NCBI GenBank assembly: GCA_023376005.1 | Contig: CM042176.1 | Location: forward strand, 13,112,194 to 13,176,193 | From: Doryteuthis pealeii | Taxonomy: Eukaryota > Mollusca > Cephalopoda > Myopsida > Loliginidae | Reading direction: 5' to 3' | DNA: 64,000 nt | In this document: in pieces, positions 32,016-44,396 of the stretch | How positions within the stretch are numbered: position 1 is the first letter of the stretch | Layout: every line of letters begins with the position of its first letter | The notes under the pieces: generated by a model | Database searches by the model: none | Told to the model about the DNA's origin: nothing | What the model saw: the letters and a program-made list of their open reading frames with translations, nothing else | Translations under genes and position numbers: made by a program

Positions 32016-34138
32016 TCACTGGAGTTGGGGCCGTGGACCGAACATGTCTGGGGACAGGACACCGATGGCATCGCTCATCGAGTTATAACCCAATTCTTTT
32101 GTCATGACACCGTCATGAGCGATGCCACCAATGTCCCGTGGGAACGTTAATTTAAGAGCCCTATAGAGGGATGGGTGTAAATAAATAGGGACCCTCCCCA
32201 AATCACATTTCAAGTGATTAGCTTCTGTTACTATGTATGAGAGTGGACCGAAGGTCCCGTTAGCATCAGCTAACATGCTTTCAATGGCCCGGGCCCTTCG
32301 ACCCACTCTCATAACCGACAGCACCTTACAATTCGGGAAGTTTTGGGGGTCCTCCACATCCTTATTGTCTACAGTTTTAAAAGTTTTGTAGGACCCCTAA
32401 GTCTTTCACTGTTTGGGCTTTCAGTTTGGAGTGATTCTGCAGGATGTCATCACGCACCCTGCAGACGTTTTTGCCCACTCCAAACATCACCCACTCTTTC
32501 TTTTTGTGTTTGGGCAGTTCCTCCTCAGAACTGCCCGCAGAGGCACTCCTCTGCCTTTTTTGGGGGGATAGATTTCCCGTGTCCATGGGGGATGACGGGA
32601 TTTTGGCTGGGGAGGAAGTTGGGGTCGCCTTGGGCGTGTTTTTTTGGGTCTTTTGGATGGGAGTCTTATGAGGGGACTTGGACGGGGTCTTTTTTTTTTA
32701 AGGGGTTTGTTTGGGGGACTGTTTCAAGGGAGGATGGGTCCCCTTCTGCCCTAATACTGTCAGCTTTGGGGGTGGCATGTCACTAGATGTTGATGTTGAT
32801 GCTGGTGGTGGCGGTCTTATAGTCCTGGGTGATGGTGATTTCTTCTCTGGAGTTGTGTTTGACTTGCGGGCCTCATCAAGACCCTTCTTCCACTCCAGCA
32901 GTTTTTCGAACTTTTCCTTCCCAGGACTGTGGCACACAACCTTTGTTTGGGAAGCAAATGACTTTGGGGACTCTCCTACTATTGTAGTGTCTCCCTGGGA
33001 ACCTTTAGGGGATTGAGGTGCTTCTGGTTGGACCTTCCTCCCCCTTTTCCTACAGTCATCCACTTCTCCTTTGATCCCTCTGCAGAGGTCATAGAGGTGG
33101 TCTTGGGAGAAGCATTAACTGCAGGCGAGACTACGGGAGCCTCCTTTGTGCCTTTTACTATCGTGGATGAGAGGGAATTTTGTTTTTTGACGGACACCTG
33201 GGGCGCCCCTTTTCGTCCCTGGCACTTTGCGGAGAGGTGACCAGTTTCCCCACACTGCCAACACACGGGTTTTCGCCCGGTGACGATGACATTTAGTCGG
33301 CTTCCTTCAAAGTCCAACCAGTTGGGAACGGCATAGAAGGAGTCGGTACTTAGCATAACGTCATATGCCCATTCCCCGCGCATAACGTCCCAATTGGCGT
33401 TGATCACCTGACCAAATTTCATTATCCTTGCGGCCAGATTTTCCTCTTTGAGGTAACTGGGCACCTCGCATACTGTGACCGTGGTCCTCCGCCGCCCCAT
33501 ATACTCGACCCGAACGATGTACTCTTTGGTCTCCAAAGTATATTTTGTTAGGGTGACGGCCTCCTCTTCAGTCGGCAACAGCACGTCCCATAAAGGGTAA
33601 TAGTCACCGGTTACAATGGATATAACCTTGACTCCCAGAGAGGTCAGAATTCTGATCACCATGTCTTTTTTTACCTTAACGGTTTTCTAGTCGTACGGTC
33701 TACAATAAAGACAGACACAATTCGTTTCTGTAGATCTTGTTTATGCTGCTCCAAATTGAACATCATGCCCTTTTCCTCAACATCTGAGTAAATGGCACTA
33801 GCCCTCTGGAGCAGATCGGCAACATCGACCTTTAGTTTTGGAGGAGCACTCCACACATTTTTAAGCGAGTCCCCACTAGTCTTATTCATGTTATTTTCGT
33901 TCTTATTTAAAGAAGAAGGAGAATTACCTACTGGTTTTTTTACTTCTTCATTCTTTTTTTGGACATTTTGCCCCTTTTCATCAGGGGACTTAAAAAGGGC
34001 CTTTTTGGCCGAGCCGAATTCCGGTCGGCCATAAGGCAACGTAAAAAGAGGGAAATAAACCCTTACCTTTTTAATTTTTTTTTTTTTTTCCGTTGGGTTC
34101 TGAATGTTCTTTTTTTGTTTTGTAATTGGCCCTAGCAA
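32016..34138 (-). pseudogene. LINE ORF1: RNA-binding gag-like protein with CCHC knuckle (broken)
   Basis: Read on the minus strand. The N-terminal, Lys-rich part (34138-33671) is followed, after a frameshift near 33665, by a globular domain (33662-33270) and one zinc knuckle CWQCGETGHLSAKC (about 33265-33224). A Pro/Ser/Lys-rich linker (33060-32380) is broken at about 32700. The C-terminal block at 32357-32016 has YLHPSLYRALKL, DIGGIAHDG and TKELGYNS. The same C-terminal block closes ORF1 of the plus-strand LINE (36300-37080), so it is a conserved ORF1 domain. Its role is unknown. ORF1 proteins of this type coat the RNA and aid target-primed reverse transcription. Confidence 0.8.
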
Positions 34139-34532
34139 AGGTTGTGAGCCTCAGTCCGGGGAACCTGGAGTTTCCGAAGGTCAGTTGAAGGAGAAGAGGA
34201 AAAAGGAGAAATGCTGTCTTGATGGTCTTGAATGAAAAAATTGGCCTGAAGAAGAAAAAAAAATGAAGAAAAAAAATGAATGACAAAAACTCTTTCTTAT
34301 ATAACCAGTGCTGGTTACGCCTGGACGCACACCGGTCGCGCCCACACCCCGCTTCAAAGAAACAGAGAGGGGGAAAAAGGATTTTGTTGATATAAGGCAT
34401 CAGGTAAATGGTCACTCCTACTTATAGACTCGCCTATAAACACGTGACCTGAGAAGGATTCTTATTGTCCAATCACTGGCACTGCTGCTGCTGCTTCTGC
34501 TGTATTAATAGAGACCCCATTCTGAGCTTATG

Positions 34533-34551
34533 TCATTGACATTTGGATTCT
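34533..34551. repeat. 19-bp target-site duplication (left) of the plus-strand LINE
   Basis: TCATTGACATTTGGATTCT at 34533-34551 is repeated exactly at 41282-41300. In the intact 3' LTR it occurs once (45858-45876). Confidence 0.92.
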
Positions 34552-34858
34552 GTTTGTGTCAATATTTATCGCGTGTGTGGCCTGTAAAAGTGTTTGGTTA
34601 AGGACTTATTCCTTACCCAACCTCTTGCAGGTCAGGAATATTTTTACTTCCCCCTGTCTACTGGCAGTCTTTTTTTCTTATACTCTTCTTTCTTACCTCC
34701 TTTCTGTCACCCGTGTCCCTTCTTTTTTGCCACTTGGATTTTACCTTTCTCCCCCCCCCCCCACCACCTGGGGATTTTCTACTCGGAACTCTGCCCAGGC
34801 TGGGCGAGTTCTTCTTAAGTTTTATTTTTTCCCTCCTTCCATTTTTACCTCCTTTTAA

Positions 34859-37080
34859 ATGGAAGTCGACGGGCCAGCCAAGGTCGACGGGCCAGCCGAG
34901 CTCGCGTCGGACCCTGAAGGAACCAAACCCGAAAAAGAAACTAGCACAGAAAGCACCTCAACGGAAACAGTCCCAAAACCAGAGGGGGAGTGGATGCTGG
35001 TCCAGCCCGGACAGAGGCCGCACTCACCCCAAAACAAAACACATCACCAGAGGAGACAGCCCTCTCGAAGGGAAAAAAAGAAAAAGGGGAAAAGGAAAAC
35101 CCTGCTCCCCGAACCAGCAGTGGCCGGAACATCGGGAAACCTCTCTGAATGGCCGAAACTCCCAGAAACCCTTCGAGAGCTGCTGCCTCCACGCAAAAAA
35201 CCAACACCAGCAAAAGCCCCTGAACCGGCAGAAAAATCTTACTAGAGACCGCCTCAGGAAGACAACTTCCAATAACAGGATCCGGAGCTCCACAAGGCCA
35301 ATTGGGCCAATAAATATAAAGACCTAGTGGAGGGAAATACCATCAAGTCCCTTCCACAGGGAGCTGAAGACCTGGAGCCGAGGACCTGTCCTTTATAACC
35401 ACAGAAGAGGCCTCCAGGAAACTCATCGGCCTCAGGAGGGACAGTCCTGGACATCCTGCTGGGAAATAAAATACCAGCACAACACGTCGTTAAAAGATCC
35501 TTTGCTACGTGGGATGTCCTCCTCCCAAACGAGGCCGAAGCAGTGAGGTTATCCTCAAAGAACCTCCACCACAAGGGCTGCAAAATGCAACCCGAGTACA
35601 AGGGGAAAAGGCGAACTCGAGTGACCCTGTTTAACGTCCCCGCAATGGTAACTGCTGAGTGTCTAATGGCGATACTCAGCAACTACGGAGAAGTCGTCGC
35701 CTCCTGCACCACCTCAGAAAGAGGAGTAAGGGTAGGAGAGTTCGCCTTTCTAATGAGCCTGAAGCGAGAAGGCTTCGATACCATCCCAGATAGCATCTCC
35801 TTCGGGCTCAGAATAATGACCATAGTGGTGGAGGGCCGCAGGCCTCACTGCTGGAATTGCCGGCAAAGGGGCCACGTATCCAGAGACTGCCCCCTAAAAC
35901 CAGTATCAAAAGCAGCAGCAGCAGCAGCAGCACCTGAAAATGATGTAGCAGCAGTAGCAGCACCAATAACGAGCAGCAGCAGCAGCAGCGACATCAACAT
36001 CGGGAGCAGCAGTGACATCAACATTGGGAGCAGCAGCGACCCCACCAACAGAGGCATGAGGGGGGTGGTCTGAGGTGACACGGAAAGGGAGAAAAATCTC
36101 CCACACCTCAGCCACTTCTAACTCTCCTGCCAAAAACACACAAAGCCTTCTCCGGAGGCCACCCCCAAAAAGCCTTCTCCGAAGGACACCCCCAAAAAGC
36201 CTTCTCCGAAGGACACCCCCAAGAAACAAACCCCCGGCAAACTGACTCCATCAGCCACACAAGTGGTTATTCCACTAGAACTGATGGAACCAGTTTCATT
36301 GCAGTGAAGAGACGACTTGAGGCAGAAGGGGAGAGGGCTGACCGCAAAATAGCGGTCAGCGGAAAAAAGAAGAAGCCCCAGACCCAAGACCTAAACACAA
36401 ACACAGTGGTAGAACCCACTACACACACACACACAGATGAAGAAACAAATACAGCCCAACCCCCTACACCTTCTTCCCAGCCCTGTGAAAAAGAACACAC
36501 ACCCGACCCCGAAATAACTCCCCCGAAACCTCAAGCCGAAGAAGACAAGGCAGAGGAAGAAGAAACTAAAAAACAGACCCATCCACGAAGTAAGAAAAGG
36601 GAGCTTTTTCCCGAAAACATTTGCAGAGTGGAGCCCGATCAGGTAGATAGGTACCTAAGCTCACAACAAAAAAGAGCATGGGCTCCACTCTGGAAACTCA
36701 ACTCCGTGGATGGGAAAGCAGTCAATAATCCTCTAAACTTTAGGGATGCACCCCTGGTAACAACCTTCATCCGGGAACCAAAAAATCGTGCTTTAGGTGT
36801 GTGGCGCACAATCACCGCAGCCGAAAGCGCTTTCCCGGGTGTGGTACTAGTGAAAAGGGTGCATCCCTCATTAAAAAGTCTAAAAACCAAATGTAAGGGA
36901 AGGGCCCCAATTTTTATTCACCCTTCTTTATACAGGGCCATAAAAATTAAGCATCCACATGATGTCGGAGGAATCGCCAGGACGGATACCGTCACCAAAG
37001 ATTTGGGTATCGACAGTCTTGGCCAAGCCGTCGGCATCCTCACCCGGGAGGATTTCCTGCCAGTGCTGGACACTGACTAA
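34859..37080 (+). pseudogene. LINE ORF1 with CCHC knuckle and conserved C-terminal domain (broken)
   Basis: Starts at ATG 34859 (MEVDGPAKVDGPAEL, acidic and Pro-rich). The frame breaks near 35240, and 35543-36073 carries an RRM-like segment (RTRVTLFNVPAMVT..LSNYGEVVAS) and one zinc knuckle CWNCRQRGHVSRDC, then Ala/Ser repeats. The frame at 36304-37080 ends with RVEPDQVDRYLSSQQKR, IFIHPSLYRAIKIKH, DVGGIARTD and TKDLGIDSLGQAVGIL. This terminal domain matches the one in the minus-strand LINE. Short direct repeats (aaaagccttctccgaagg) at about 36165-36225 encode a TPKKPSP-like linker. At least three frame changes make it non-functional. Confidence 0.82.
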
Positions 37081-37092
37081 AGGTAAGTAACA

Positions 37093-40000
37093 ATGTCTCT
37101 TCTTCTTGCCAGTTTAAATGCAAGGGGCTTGAGGGACCCTTCAAGCGCTAGTCGTTTGAGGGAAGAACTCAAGGCTCTTGGAGTGGATGTCGCCGCGGTG
37201 CAGAGACACACTTTGTTTCAAGCGTGGATGGCCGGGTGCTGGGTGGTAATCATTTTTATGAGGTCTATTCAGCATTCGGTGATTCAAGCAGTCGGGGTGT
37301 GTCACTGCTAGTAAAAAGCAGTCTGGGGGCGGTGACTGACGTTGTTTATGCTGGCGCTGGTGGTAGGCTGATTGTGGCCGATATTGCCGTATCAAGCTAC
37401 AAGTTCCGAGTGCTCGCAGTTTATGTGCCTAATATCGCCGTTGAGAGGAGGTCCTTTTTTCGGCAGTTTGGGTCGTACATGACGTATTCGGGGCGGACAG
37501 TTTTAATGGGAGATTGGAATGCGATCCTTGATCCCAAGTTAGACCGGACGGGACGGGGAGCTAGTGGGTCGGCGTGGTGTGATAGCAGCCTGCGCGATCT
37601 AATGGCCGAGTTCGATCTGGTCGACAGGTTTCGTGAAACACACCCAGGGCGGGAGATGTGGACATGGACGAATAGCTCGCCCTCTGCTCCAATTAAAACC
37701 TACTTGGACAGAGTGTTAGTTAGAAGAGCCGATGTTGACTTTTTAGATTGTCCTGTGTTCCACTTATATGCGAAGAGTGACCATAAATTGCTTACTGTCA
37801 CTCTTCGCTTAAGCGATAGGCCTAGGCTGGTCTCTTACTGGAAGTTAAATACCTCAGTGCTGGAGGTACGTGACTACCGTGAGAGGCTGGTTTTACTTAT
37901 TCAGCGGGCGTTAGTGGGGGCGGTTATTGGGAATAGATGGTGGGCTGACCTTAAGTTTAGGATTAGGGACTTCACTATCAAATATTGCCAACGGCTTGCT
38001 CTAGATAAGGCAGCGAAAGTGAAGGCCATAGAAGATAGAATTTCCCGGGCGGTGGATGGGGGGGATCCCTAGCCTTAGACCTAGCTAGAGGGGACCTTGA
38101 GCGTGAGGCTAGCGAACGCTATCAGGGTTGTGTAGTTAGATCTAGGCTAAACAGAGTGTCCAACGAGGCCGTGAAATTGGACGCAGGATTGCGTCAGGAA
38201 GAGTTCAGAAGGTTTCCGGAACGATATATTGACAAGGTTGTAACCCCGGACGGGCACAGCCTTCGTGCAGGTCGTAAGATGCGGGAAGCCTTCCGAGGGC
38301 ATTTCCAGGAACGATTTACCAGGTTGCCGAACCTCCCGGTGCAGGGGTTCCACAACTATTTAGCCGACTTTCCCCACCTTAGGGAGGCGAAAGCGGCTGG
38401 TTGTGAGGGGAGGATTACAGACTCTGAAGTCCGTAATGCGTTGAAGCAGGTCGGCCTCAACAAAGCTCCGGGACTGGACGGTTTACCCTACGAATTGTAC
38501 TTGAGGTTGTCGCACATTTTTGTCCCTATTCTGACGGATGTGTTCAACAATTGGTTTGCTTTGGGAGCAATCCCAAAGCGTATTACCAAGGGTGTGATCA
38601 CATTGCTGAAGAAAGGTGGCAGGAATGTTTGGGAGGGCTTAGATGATTACAGGCCCATAACTCTGCTAAACACAGAGTTAAAGATTTTGGCCCGGGTCTT
38701 AGCGAACCGTTTGCGGAATGTTATCGGTGATCTGATCGGACTGGAACAGAACTACGCTGTGAAAGGAAGATCGATCCAAAACAATTTGCATCTGGTTCGC
38801 ATGATCCTAGAGGGATAAAAGACGACAAATGCGCCGCGCTGATCAATTTAGATCAGTCCAAGGCATTCGACAGGGTGGACCACCGGTTCCTGGAGACTGT
38901 TTTGGAGACCGCCGGATTCAAACCGGAGTTCCGCAAATGGATAAAGATGCTGTACCAATCCCCTACGGCGGTGGTACAAGTTAATGGGAAGCGCTCGGCT
39001 GTCTTTCCGATTGAGCGTTCTGTGCGACAGGGTTGCCCCCTGTCTCCTCTTCTCTATGTCCTCGCTTTGGAGCCCTTACTCCGTAGGCTTAGAGATGGGG
39101 AGGCATGTCCGGTCCTGCGCGGAATTGCTGTTATTGGCTGCGTGAAAGCCAAGGTATCCGCGTACGCCGATGATATCACCGTGTTCGTGTCATGCGTTTC
39201 GGACATAGAAGCGGTGAAGCAGGCGCTTGCAAGGTACGAACGAATCACTGGAGCAAAGATCAATTTAGATAAGAGCGAAGGTCTGCGGTTGGGTGCCTGG
39301 GCAGGATCCGATACCCTGCCCGGTCCCTTCCGCTGGAGTGACGGTCCCGTTAAAATCCTGGGCGTGTGGTCGGGCCGGATCTCCAGATCGAGAAAAATTG
39401 GTCGGAAGTACAGACAAAGGTGGAAGCTCGGATCCGAAAATGGTTTCCAAGGAGGTTGTCCTTAAAGGGCAGGGCGGAGGTTTGTGCTACGTACATCTTT
39501 CCCCTGGTCCTTTACCGGTTATCTGTACTTCCTCTTCCTGCGGCTCGGTTATTGGCGATAGAACGGGCCCTTTTCCGCTTTTTGTGGAGAGGGCGCCGGC
39601 CAATGGTACGCAGGGAGGTTTGTTTCCAGCGGCCTTGTAATGGAGGTTTGGGGATGCCCAACTTGGCGGCTCATCGAGACGCTGAGAGGTTGGCATTTCT
39701 GAATCGATCGTTGCACACCGAAACCGCTTGGTCGTTGCGAATCCGGGTCACCTTCCCGGACTTGAAGCTGCGGCCCCGTAAAATTCGACGGAACGAGCGG
39801 TTTCTAGTCGAGTGTCGTGACGCCCTTCGAAGACTACCTGAGTCTAGTGACGCCTCATGGCCTCGAAGGGCACTGTATCGGGCAATAGTGGAGGGGTCCG
39901 CCTCTGATCCGCTCGTGGAACGGCACGGCTCGTCGTTGGAGGAGGTCCGCTCGCAGTGGAATTGGGCGCCAGGTGCTGGGTTCATGAACAACTCCGAGTT

Positions 40001-40522
40001 CTCCCTCACCTGGCGACTCGCTCGGAATGCGTTGCCGCTCGCAAGCGTGCAATACAAAGCGAACGCCGCAGATTTTCCATCATGCACCCGTTGCGACAGT
40101 GGTTTAGAAGAAACGGCTGAGCACGCCTTCTACCACTGTGTCGGGGTTCGTTCGTTTTGGGAGTACGTGAACGAGGTTACGGTCCATATCGCACCCAATC
40201 AGTTGGTGCCGCTCGACGTGGGTTACGTCGTGGATAATGTCAGTCCGCCGGAGAAAAACGAAAGGTGTTTTTCGCTATACTAGCCGTAGCTAGAATGGTG
40301 ATATGGTCGACGCGAAACAAGGGATTGCATGAGGACGGGAAATTCTCCTGTCAGGATCTGATCTGTTATTTCAAGCATCAGCTTGAAATAAAGATTAGGT
40401 GCGATAGGAGGATGCTCGACACCATGACATTCAACGAAAGGTGGATAAATGCCGCAAGCTTGTGTGTGAGAACGGGGGCAGGAGTGGAAACATTGTTGCC
40501 TGCCCATCATGGCCAGCACTGA
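37093..40522 (+). pseudogene. LINE ORF2: APE endonuclease, RT and zinc finger (broken)
   Basis: ATG at 37093, 12 nt after the ORF1 stop. The endonuclease has SLNARGLRDPSS, a one-base loss at the QET motif (near 37200), then VLMGDWNAILDPKLD and KSDHKLLTVTL. A second break near 38065 separates the RT: APGLDGLPYELYLRLS (about 38466), DDYRPITLLNTELK, QNYAVKGRSIQNN, motif A LDQSKAFDRVDHRF (about 38850), QGCPLSPLLYVLALEPLL and motif C AYADDITVF (about 39160). The C-terminal part (39366-40522, again frameshifted) has LSLKGRAEVCATYIFPL and a zinc finger CTRCDSGLEETAEHAFYHC. All catalytic motifs are present, but the frame is broken at least four times. Confidence 0.87.
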
Positions 40523-41400
40523 CGGGGATCCCGTCTCGGGACCCCATCCCTTAGATAGACAAACAAAGTCTTTAAAATAAACCAAGAAAAGCAAAAACTG
40601 CATACACTATAGATCCTTTTAGTTAGGAGGCTGAATGATCATCAACCCCAGTTTTTTCTCGTAGGACAGATCCAGGACCCCAATCCCAAGTTTTTTTATA
40701 AAACCACCCGTGTCACTCTAAGTTTTTTCCTGGAAAGTCAAATTTTTAGTAACCCAACCCGGCCTATAGAACCCCAATTTTTTTACCGACAACCCACTAA
40801 GGACACCCACTCCCTATTAGAGCACTGACCGGCTTGCTTTCAAACAAAGTACGGAAGACAGTCGGCAGGCTATATACTAGCTGAGGGAAAGGGGGTAACC
40901 AAAAATGACCCACAAATTTTGTTTTGTTTACATGTATTTTCAGTTTCTTGGGTTTTTTCTGTTTTATTTTTCCCACCCCCTCCATCTCCAAATCATCAAA
41001 ACGAATATGGAAAATTTTTTAAGTAGGTTAGATGCATAGAGCGAATGAGTATTTTGGTGGAAGAGAGCTGCGCAAGGAGAGAATGCAAGAATTTTATTTT
41101 AATGAATCGGTCGGCGATGAACCTAGCTAGATAGATCAGTGTAGTTGTATGACCAGTTTTATAACCCACCCCCCAAAACCAAACTTCCGGCTATATGCCG
41201 AGTCGTGTTAACGCTCGATGTATTCATTCATTTTTTAAATAAAAATTTGGAGTGAGTACGTGAGTGTGCTCACTTCAAATATCATTGACATTTGGATTCT
41301 CTTGGACGACGGACTTACAAGGAATACGTTAACACTGGATTCTTACTGGCTTGCTTACTTATTACATCTGGAACGAAGGATGGCTGCCAGATACTTAACA

Positions 41401-41416
41401 GGTTATGGAACCAGTC
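41401..41416 (+). promoter_or_regulatory. Copia primer-binding site
   Basis: GGTTATGGAACCAGTC starts directly after the LTR end (41400). It differs at two positions from the GGTTATGGGCCCAGTC-type site used by Drosophila copia, which pairs with an internal stretch of initiator methionine tRNA. Priming from a cleaved initiator tRNA is inferred from that similarity. Confidence 0.75.
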
Positions 41417-42699
41417 GCGCACGATCTTTTTCAATGGCAATGATGCCAGTTATGAAATTTGGGAAACTAAGTTTAATGGGTACCTTAGAACCCTCCAACT
41501 GCATGATATAATCAATGCATCATCTGACCACCCGGAGGACCCAGTTTTCGTAGATAAAAATGCTACAATATACGCAGAACTAATACAATGCTTGGATGAT
41601 CGAAGTCTCTCACTCGTAATGCGAGAAGCTCGTGATAATGGTAGAAAAGCAATGGAAATATTAAGGACCCACTATTTGTCAAAAGGCAAACCAAGAATCG
41701 TGGGTTGTATCGACAACTAAGTTCGTTAGTAGAAACGATTATGAATCAATTACTGATTACATAATCCAAACTGAGAGCATTGCTAGCTCATTAAGGGATG
41801 CCGGGGAGATTGTAAGCGATGGATTGTTGATCGCTATGGTATTGAAGGGCCTGCCTTCAAATTTCAAACCCTTTGCAACAGTAATAACCCAAAGGGATAA
41901 GACTATGACGTTTACGGAATTCAAAGTCAGCTTCGTAGTTATGAGGAACAGAAAGTATGTACTCTGGGGAACCAAAAATAGAACTATACAACTAAAGACC
42001 CAATTCAAAAAGGGTAAAATCAACCCTCGCTATGAGGACAGATCAACTAGATATACCAACTACCAAAATTATCAGGGCAGACATTGGAAGGATACCAAGA
42101 AGTCGCCAACAAAAACAAATATTATTTGTTATGTTTGTCAGAAAAAGGGCCATATGTCCTATGATTGCAGGAATAGGAAAGACTTTTGTCAAAATGTTAA
42201 ATATTCCCCCCAAAGAAAAAAGACATATTTCTTTTCTGCTGGATATGATTCTTTAGCACATAAAGAACATTTGCTCGTTGATTGCGGGGCCACTCAACAT
42301 GTCGTCAACGATAAAACTAAATTTATCAGTTGGGACCCCAATTTTCAACCCGAGAATCACTTCGTGGAATTGGCTGATGGAAGCCAATCCACTGGCTTAG
42401 TACAAAAACGCGGAGACGCGCGTGTATATTTGAAAAATAGTAAAGGTCAAATTTGCGAAAGCATTTTGAAAGGGGCATTATATATCCCCACTTTTAAACA
42501 AAACATCTTTTCAGTAAGGGCAGCTACGGCTTCCGGGGCCCACATGAATTTTGGACACAAAACATCAAAGCTGATCTACCCAAATGGTACTATATTTAAT
42601 ATAGTCAGAATGGGCTGTTTGTATTATTTAAAAAACATAAATACCTCTAAGATGCGAAATATGACATTAATAAATGGCATAGAATCCTGGGCACTGTAA
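41413..42699 (+). pseudogene. Copia gag and protease (frameshifted)
   Basis: The gag part has IFFNGNDASYEIWETKFN and YLRTLQLHDII, the usual N-terminal pattern of copia gag. No clear ATG follows the primer site. A frameshift near 41705 separates the next part (IVSDGLLIAMVLKGLPSNF). The nucleocapsid knuckle CYVCQKKGHMSYDC is at about 42130. The protease has the active-site-like LLVDCGATQHVVND (about 42275), with Cys where Ser or Thr is usual. A GAG-pre-integrase-like segment runs to the stop at 42699. Confidence 0.82.
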
Positions 42700-43620
42700 T
42701 GTCAAATGACATCAAAAAAACTGCCAAAGATAGTAAATGGAATGGAAATAAAATTTACCCCCCTCATTTAAAACTAACTGTAACATATGTACTCAGGAAA
42801 AAATGGCCAAGACTAAAAATAAAGTGTTACGGAAAAGAGAAACGCAAATACTGTCGCTCGTTTTTTGTGATTTGGCTGGTCCAATTGAACCCCTTGGAAA
42901 ATCCAATTTCAGGTATGTTCTAAATTTTATTGACGATTTTTCTGGACTTATGATGTTATATTTTCTACCCCATAAATCAGATATATAAGCCCATATGGCA
43001 GAGTCAAACGCTTACGAAGCGACAATGGAGGCGAGTTTCTGACGGAGGGCTTTCAAAATTTATTAATTGAGAATGGGATTAAACATGAATTGACCTCCCT
43101 TATTCCCTCACCAGGTGGGAAAAGTTGAAAGGGCTTGGCGTACCTTGTTCTCAATGGCCAGATGTATGCTAATTGAATCTTCATTACCTAAAAATCTGTG
43201 GGTTTACGCCATACTTGCTTCTGCCTATATAAGGAATCGATGCTTTAACGCATATTTAGGGAAAACCCCCTTTGAAGTTTTTACCGGTTCTAGACCGAAC
43301 TTAAGTCATATGCATATTTTCGGGACGACTTGTTTTTGCTATGTGCAAAATAAAAAGAAATTGGATCCCCGTTCGGAGGAGGGTATTTTTATCGGATATG
43401 ATAAACAAAGTCCGGCATATCTAATTTACTTTCCTAAAACGGGTGCTATTAAAAAAAGATGTGTAAAATTCACTGATTCCTATGGTAAAACTCCGAAGCC
43501 GGATGAAATAGATGATACACTAGTTTTGCCAACTTATCCAGACCATGTTTATACGAATAAACCTCCAACTGATTTAACACAACAATTAGAACTCGTTACC
43601 CCAACGTGAACGAAAAAGGC
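42700..43620 (+). pseudogene. Copia integrase (broken)
   Basis: The DDE core is recognisable in pieces: VFCDLAGPIEPLG and YVLNFIDDFSGLMM (about 42865-42950), then after a stop RLRSDNGGEFLTEGF (about 43005), and after a frameshift near 43110 GKVERAWRTLFSMARC with the catalytic Glu. The C-terminal part has PFEVFTGSRPNLSHMHIFG and GIFIGYD. About 80 bp of the central core looks deleted near 42985. Confidence 0.8.
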
Positions 43621-43689
43621 CTGACTTTTTTGTAACTGACAATTCCAAGGTAAAAGTTTTGACTATTGTTACTTATTGTCAACCATACC

Positions 43690-44330
43690 CACCAACTATG
43701 TCGAGGCAATGAAATCCCCAGATTCCCAACAATGGGTGCTAGCCATGCAAAATGAATATAAGACCCTTTTAGACAACGACACATTTGAATTGACACCGGC
43801 CCCCAAAAACCAGCATATTGTAGGTAGTCGATGGGTTTAAGGTTTGTCGCAAAAGGCTTTTCACAAATTTATGGTGTGGATTACCTCGATACGTTTTCAC
43901 CAACGACTAACCTAACTACCATACGAGTTCTAATACAGTTGGCGATCCAGTATAACTTGCGAATCCACCACCTGGATGTCAAAAGTGCTTATTTAAATGC
44001 TCCATTGGATTTTGATATATACGTGTATCCCCCCGCAGGGTTTTGAAAACGAAAATAAAAACTCTGTATGGAAACTTAAAAAGGCCCTGTATGGTTTAAA
44101 ACAAAGTGGGCGTTCTTGGAATAACACTTTCCATAGTTACCTGGTGGAACAGGACTTTAAACCTGCCAGTATAGATCCTTGTTTATATACAAGGGTAATT
44201 AATAAAGAATTAGTAATTTTATTAGTCTGGTAGATGACATTTTAATTGCCTCAAAAACCGAGGCTAATTTAATAAAAATTAAAAATAGTTTAAGTTTAAA
44301 AATTTAAAATGACAGACCTGGGAAGGTTGT
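43690..44330 (+). pseudogene. Copia reverse transcriptase (broken)
   Basis: AMKSPDSQQWVLAMQNEY opens the domain (about 43707). A stop and deletion follow at about 43840. RFVAKGFSQIYGVDYLDTFS and HHLDVKSAYLNAPLD (motif A) are present. A frameshift near 44045 precedes KALYGLKQSGRSW. The catalytic LVDDILIAS (about 44226) needs a third frame. Copia RT normally has YVDD. Confidence 0.85.
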
Positions 44331-44396
44331 CTTGGTTTTTAGGAATCCAATTTGTCCATAGTGAAAATACTATTGGAATGAATCAATCGAGATATA

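Larger units (their letters stand above)
28315..34388 (-). mobile_element. APE-type non-LTR retrotransposon (LINE), minus strand
   Basis: Inserted in the copia 5' LTR with a 7-bp duplication. The 3' end is on the left (28315) and ends AT-rich without a clean poly-A. ORF1 (34138-32016) and ORF2 (32007-28974) are tightly spaced. ORF1 zinc knuckle, APE endonuclease, RT and C-terminal zinc-finger region are most like the L1/Tx1 group by eye. The clade call needs an RT tree. ORF2 has an internal RT deletion. Confidence 0.85.
34552..41281 (+). mobile_element. APE-type LINE, plus strand, second insertion in the same LTR
   Basis: About 6.7 kb, bounded by a 19-bp target duplication. The 5' UTR (34552-34858) is pyrimidine-rich. 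ORF1 is 34859-37080, ORF2 37093-40522, and the 3' UTR extends to 41281. There is no poly-A at the 3' end; it closes with a small hairpin (agtga..tcact, about 41251-41275). It is the same clade as the LINE at 28315-34388 but clearly diverged in protein sequence, so these are two families rather than a duplication. Confidence 0.88.
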
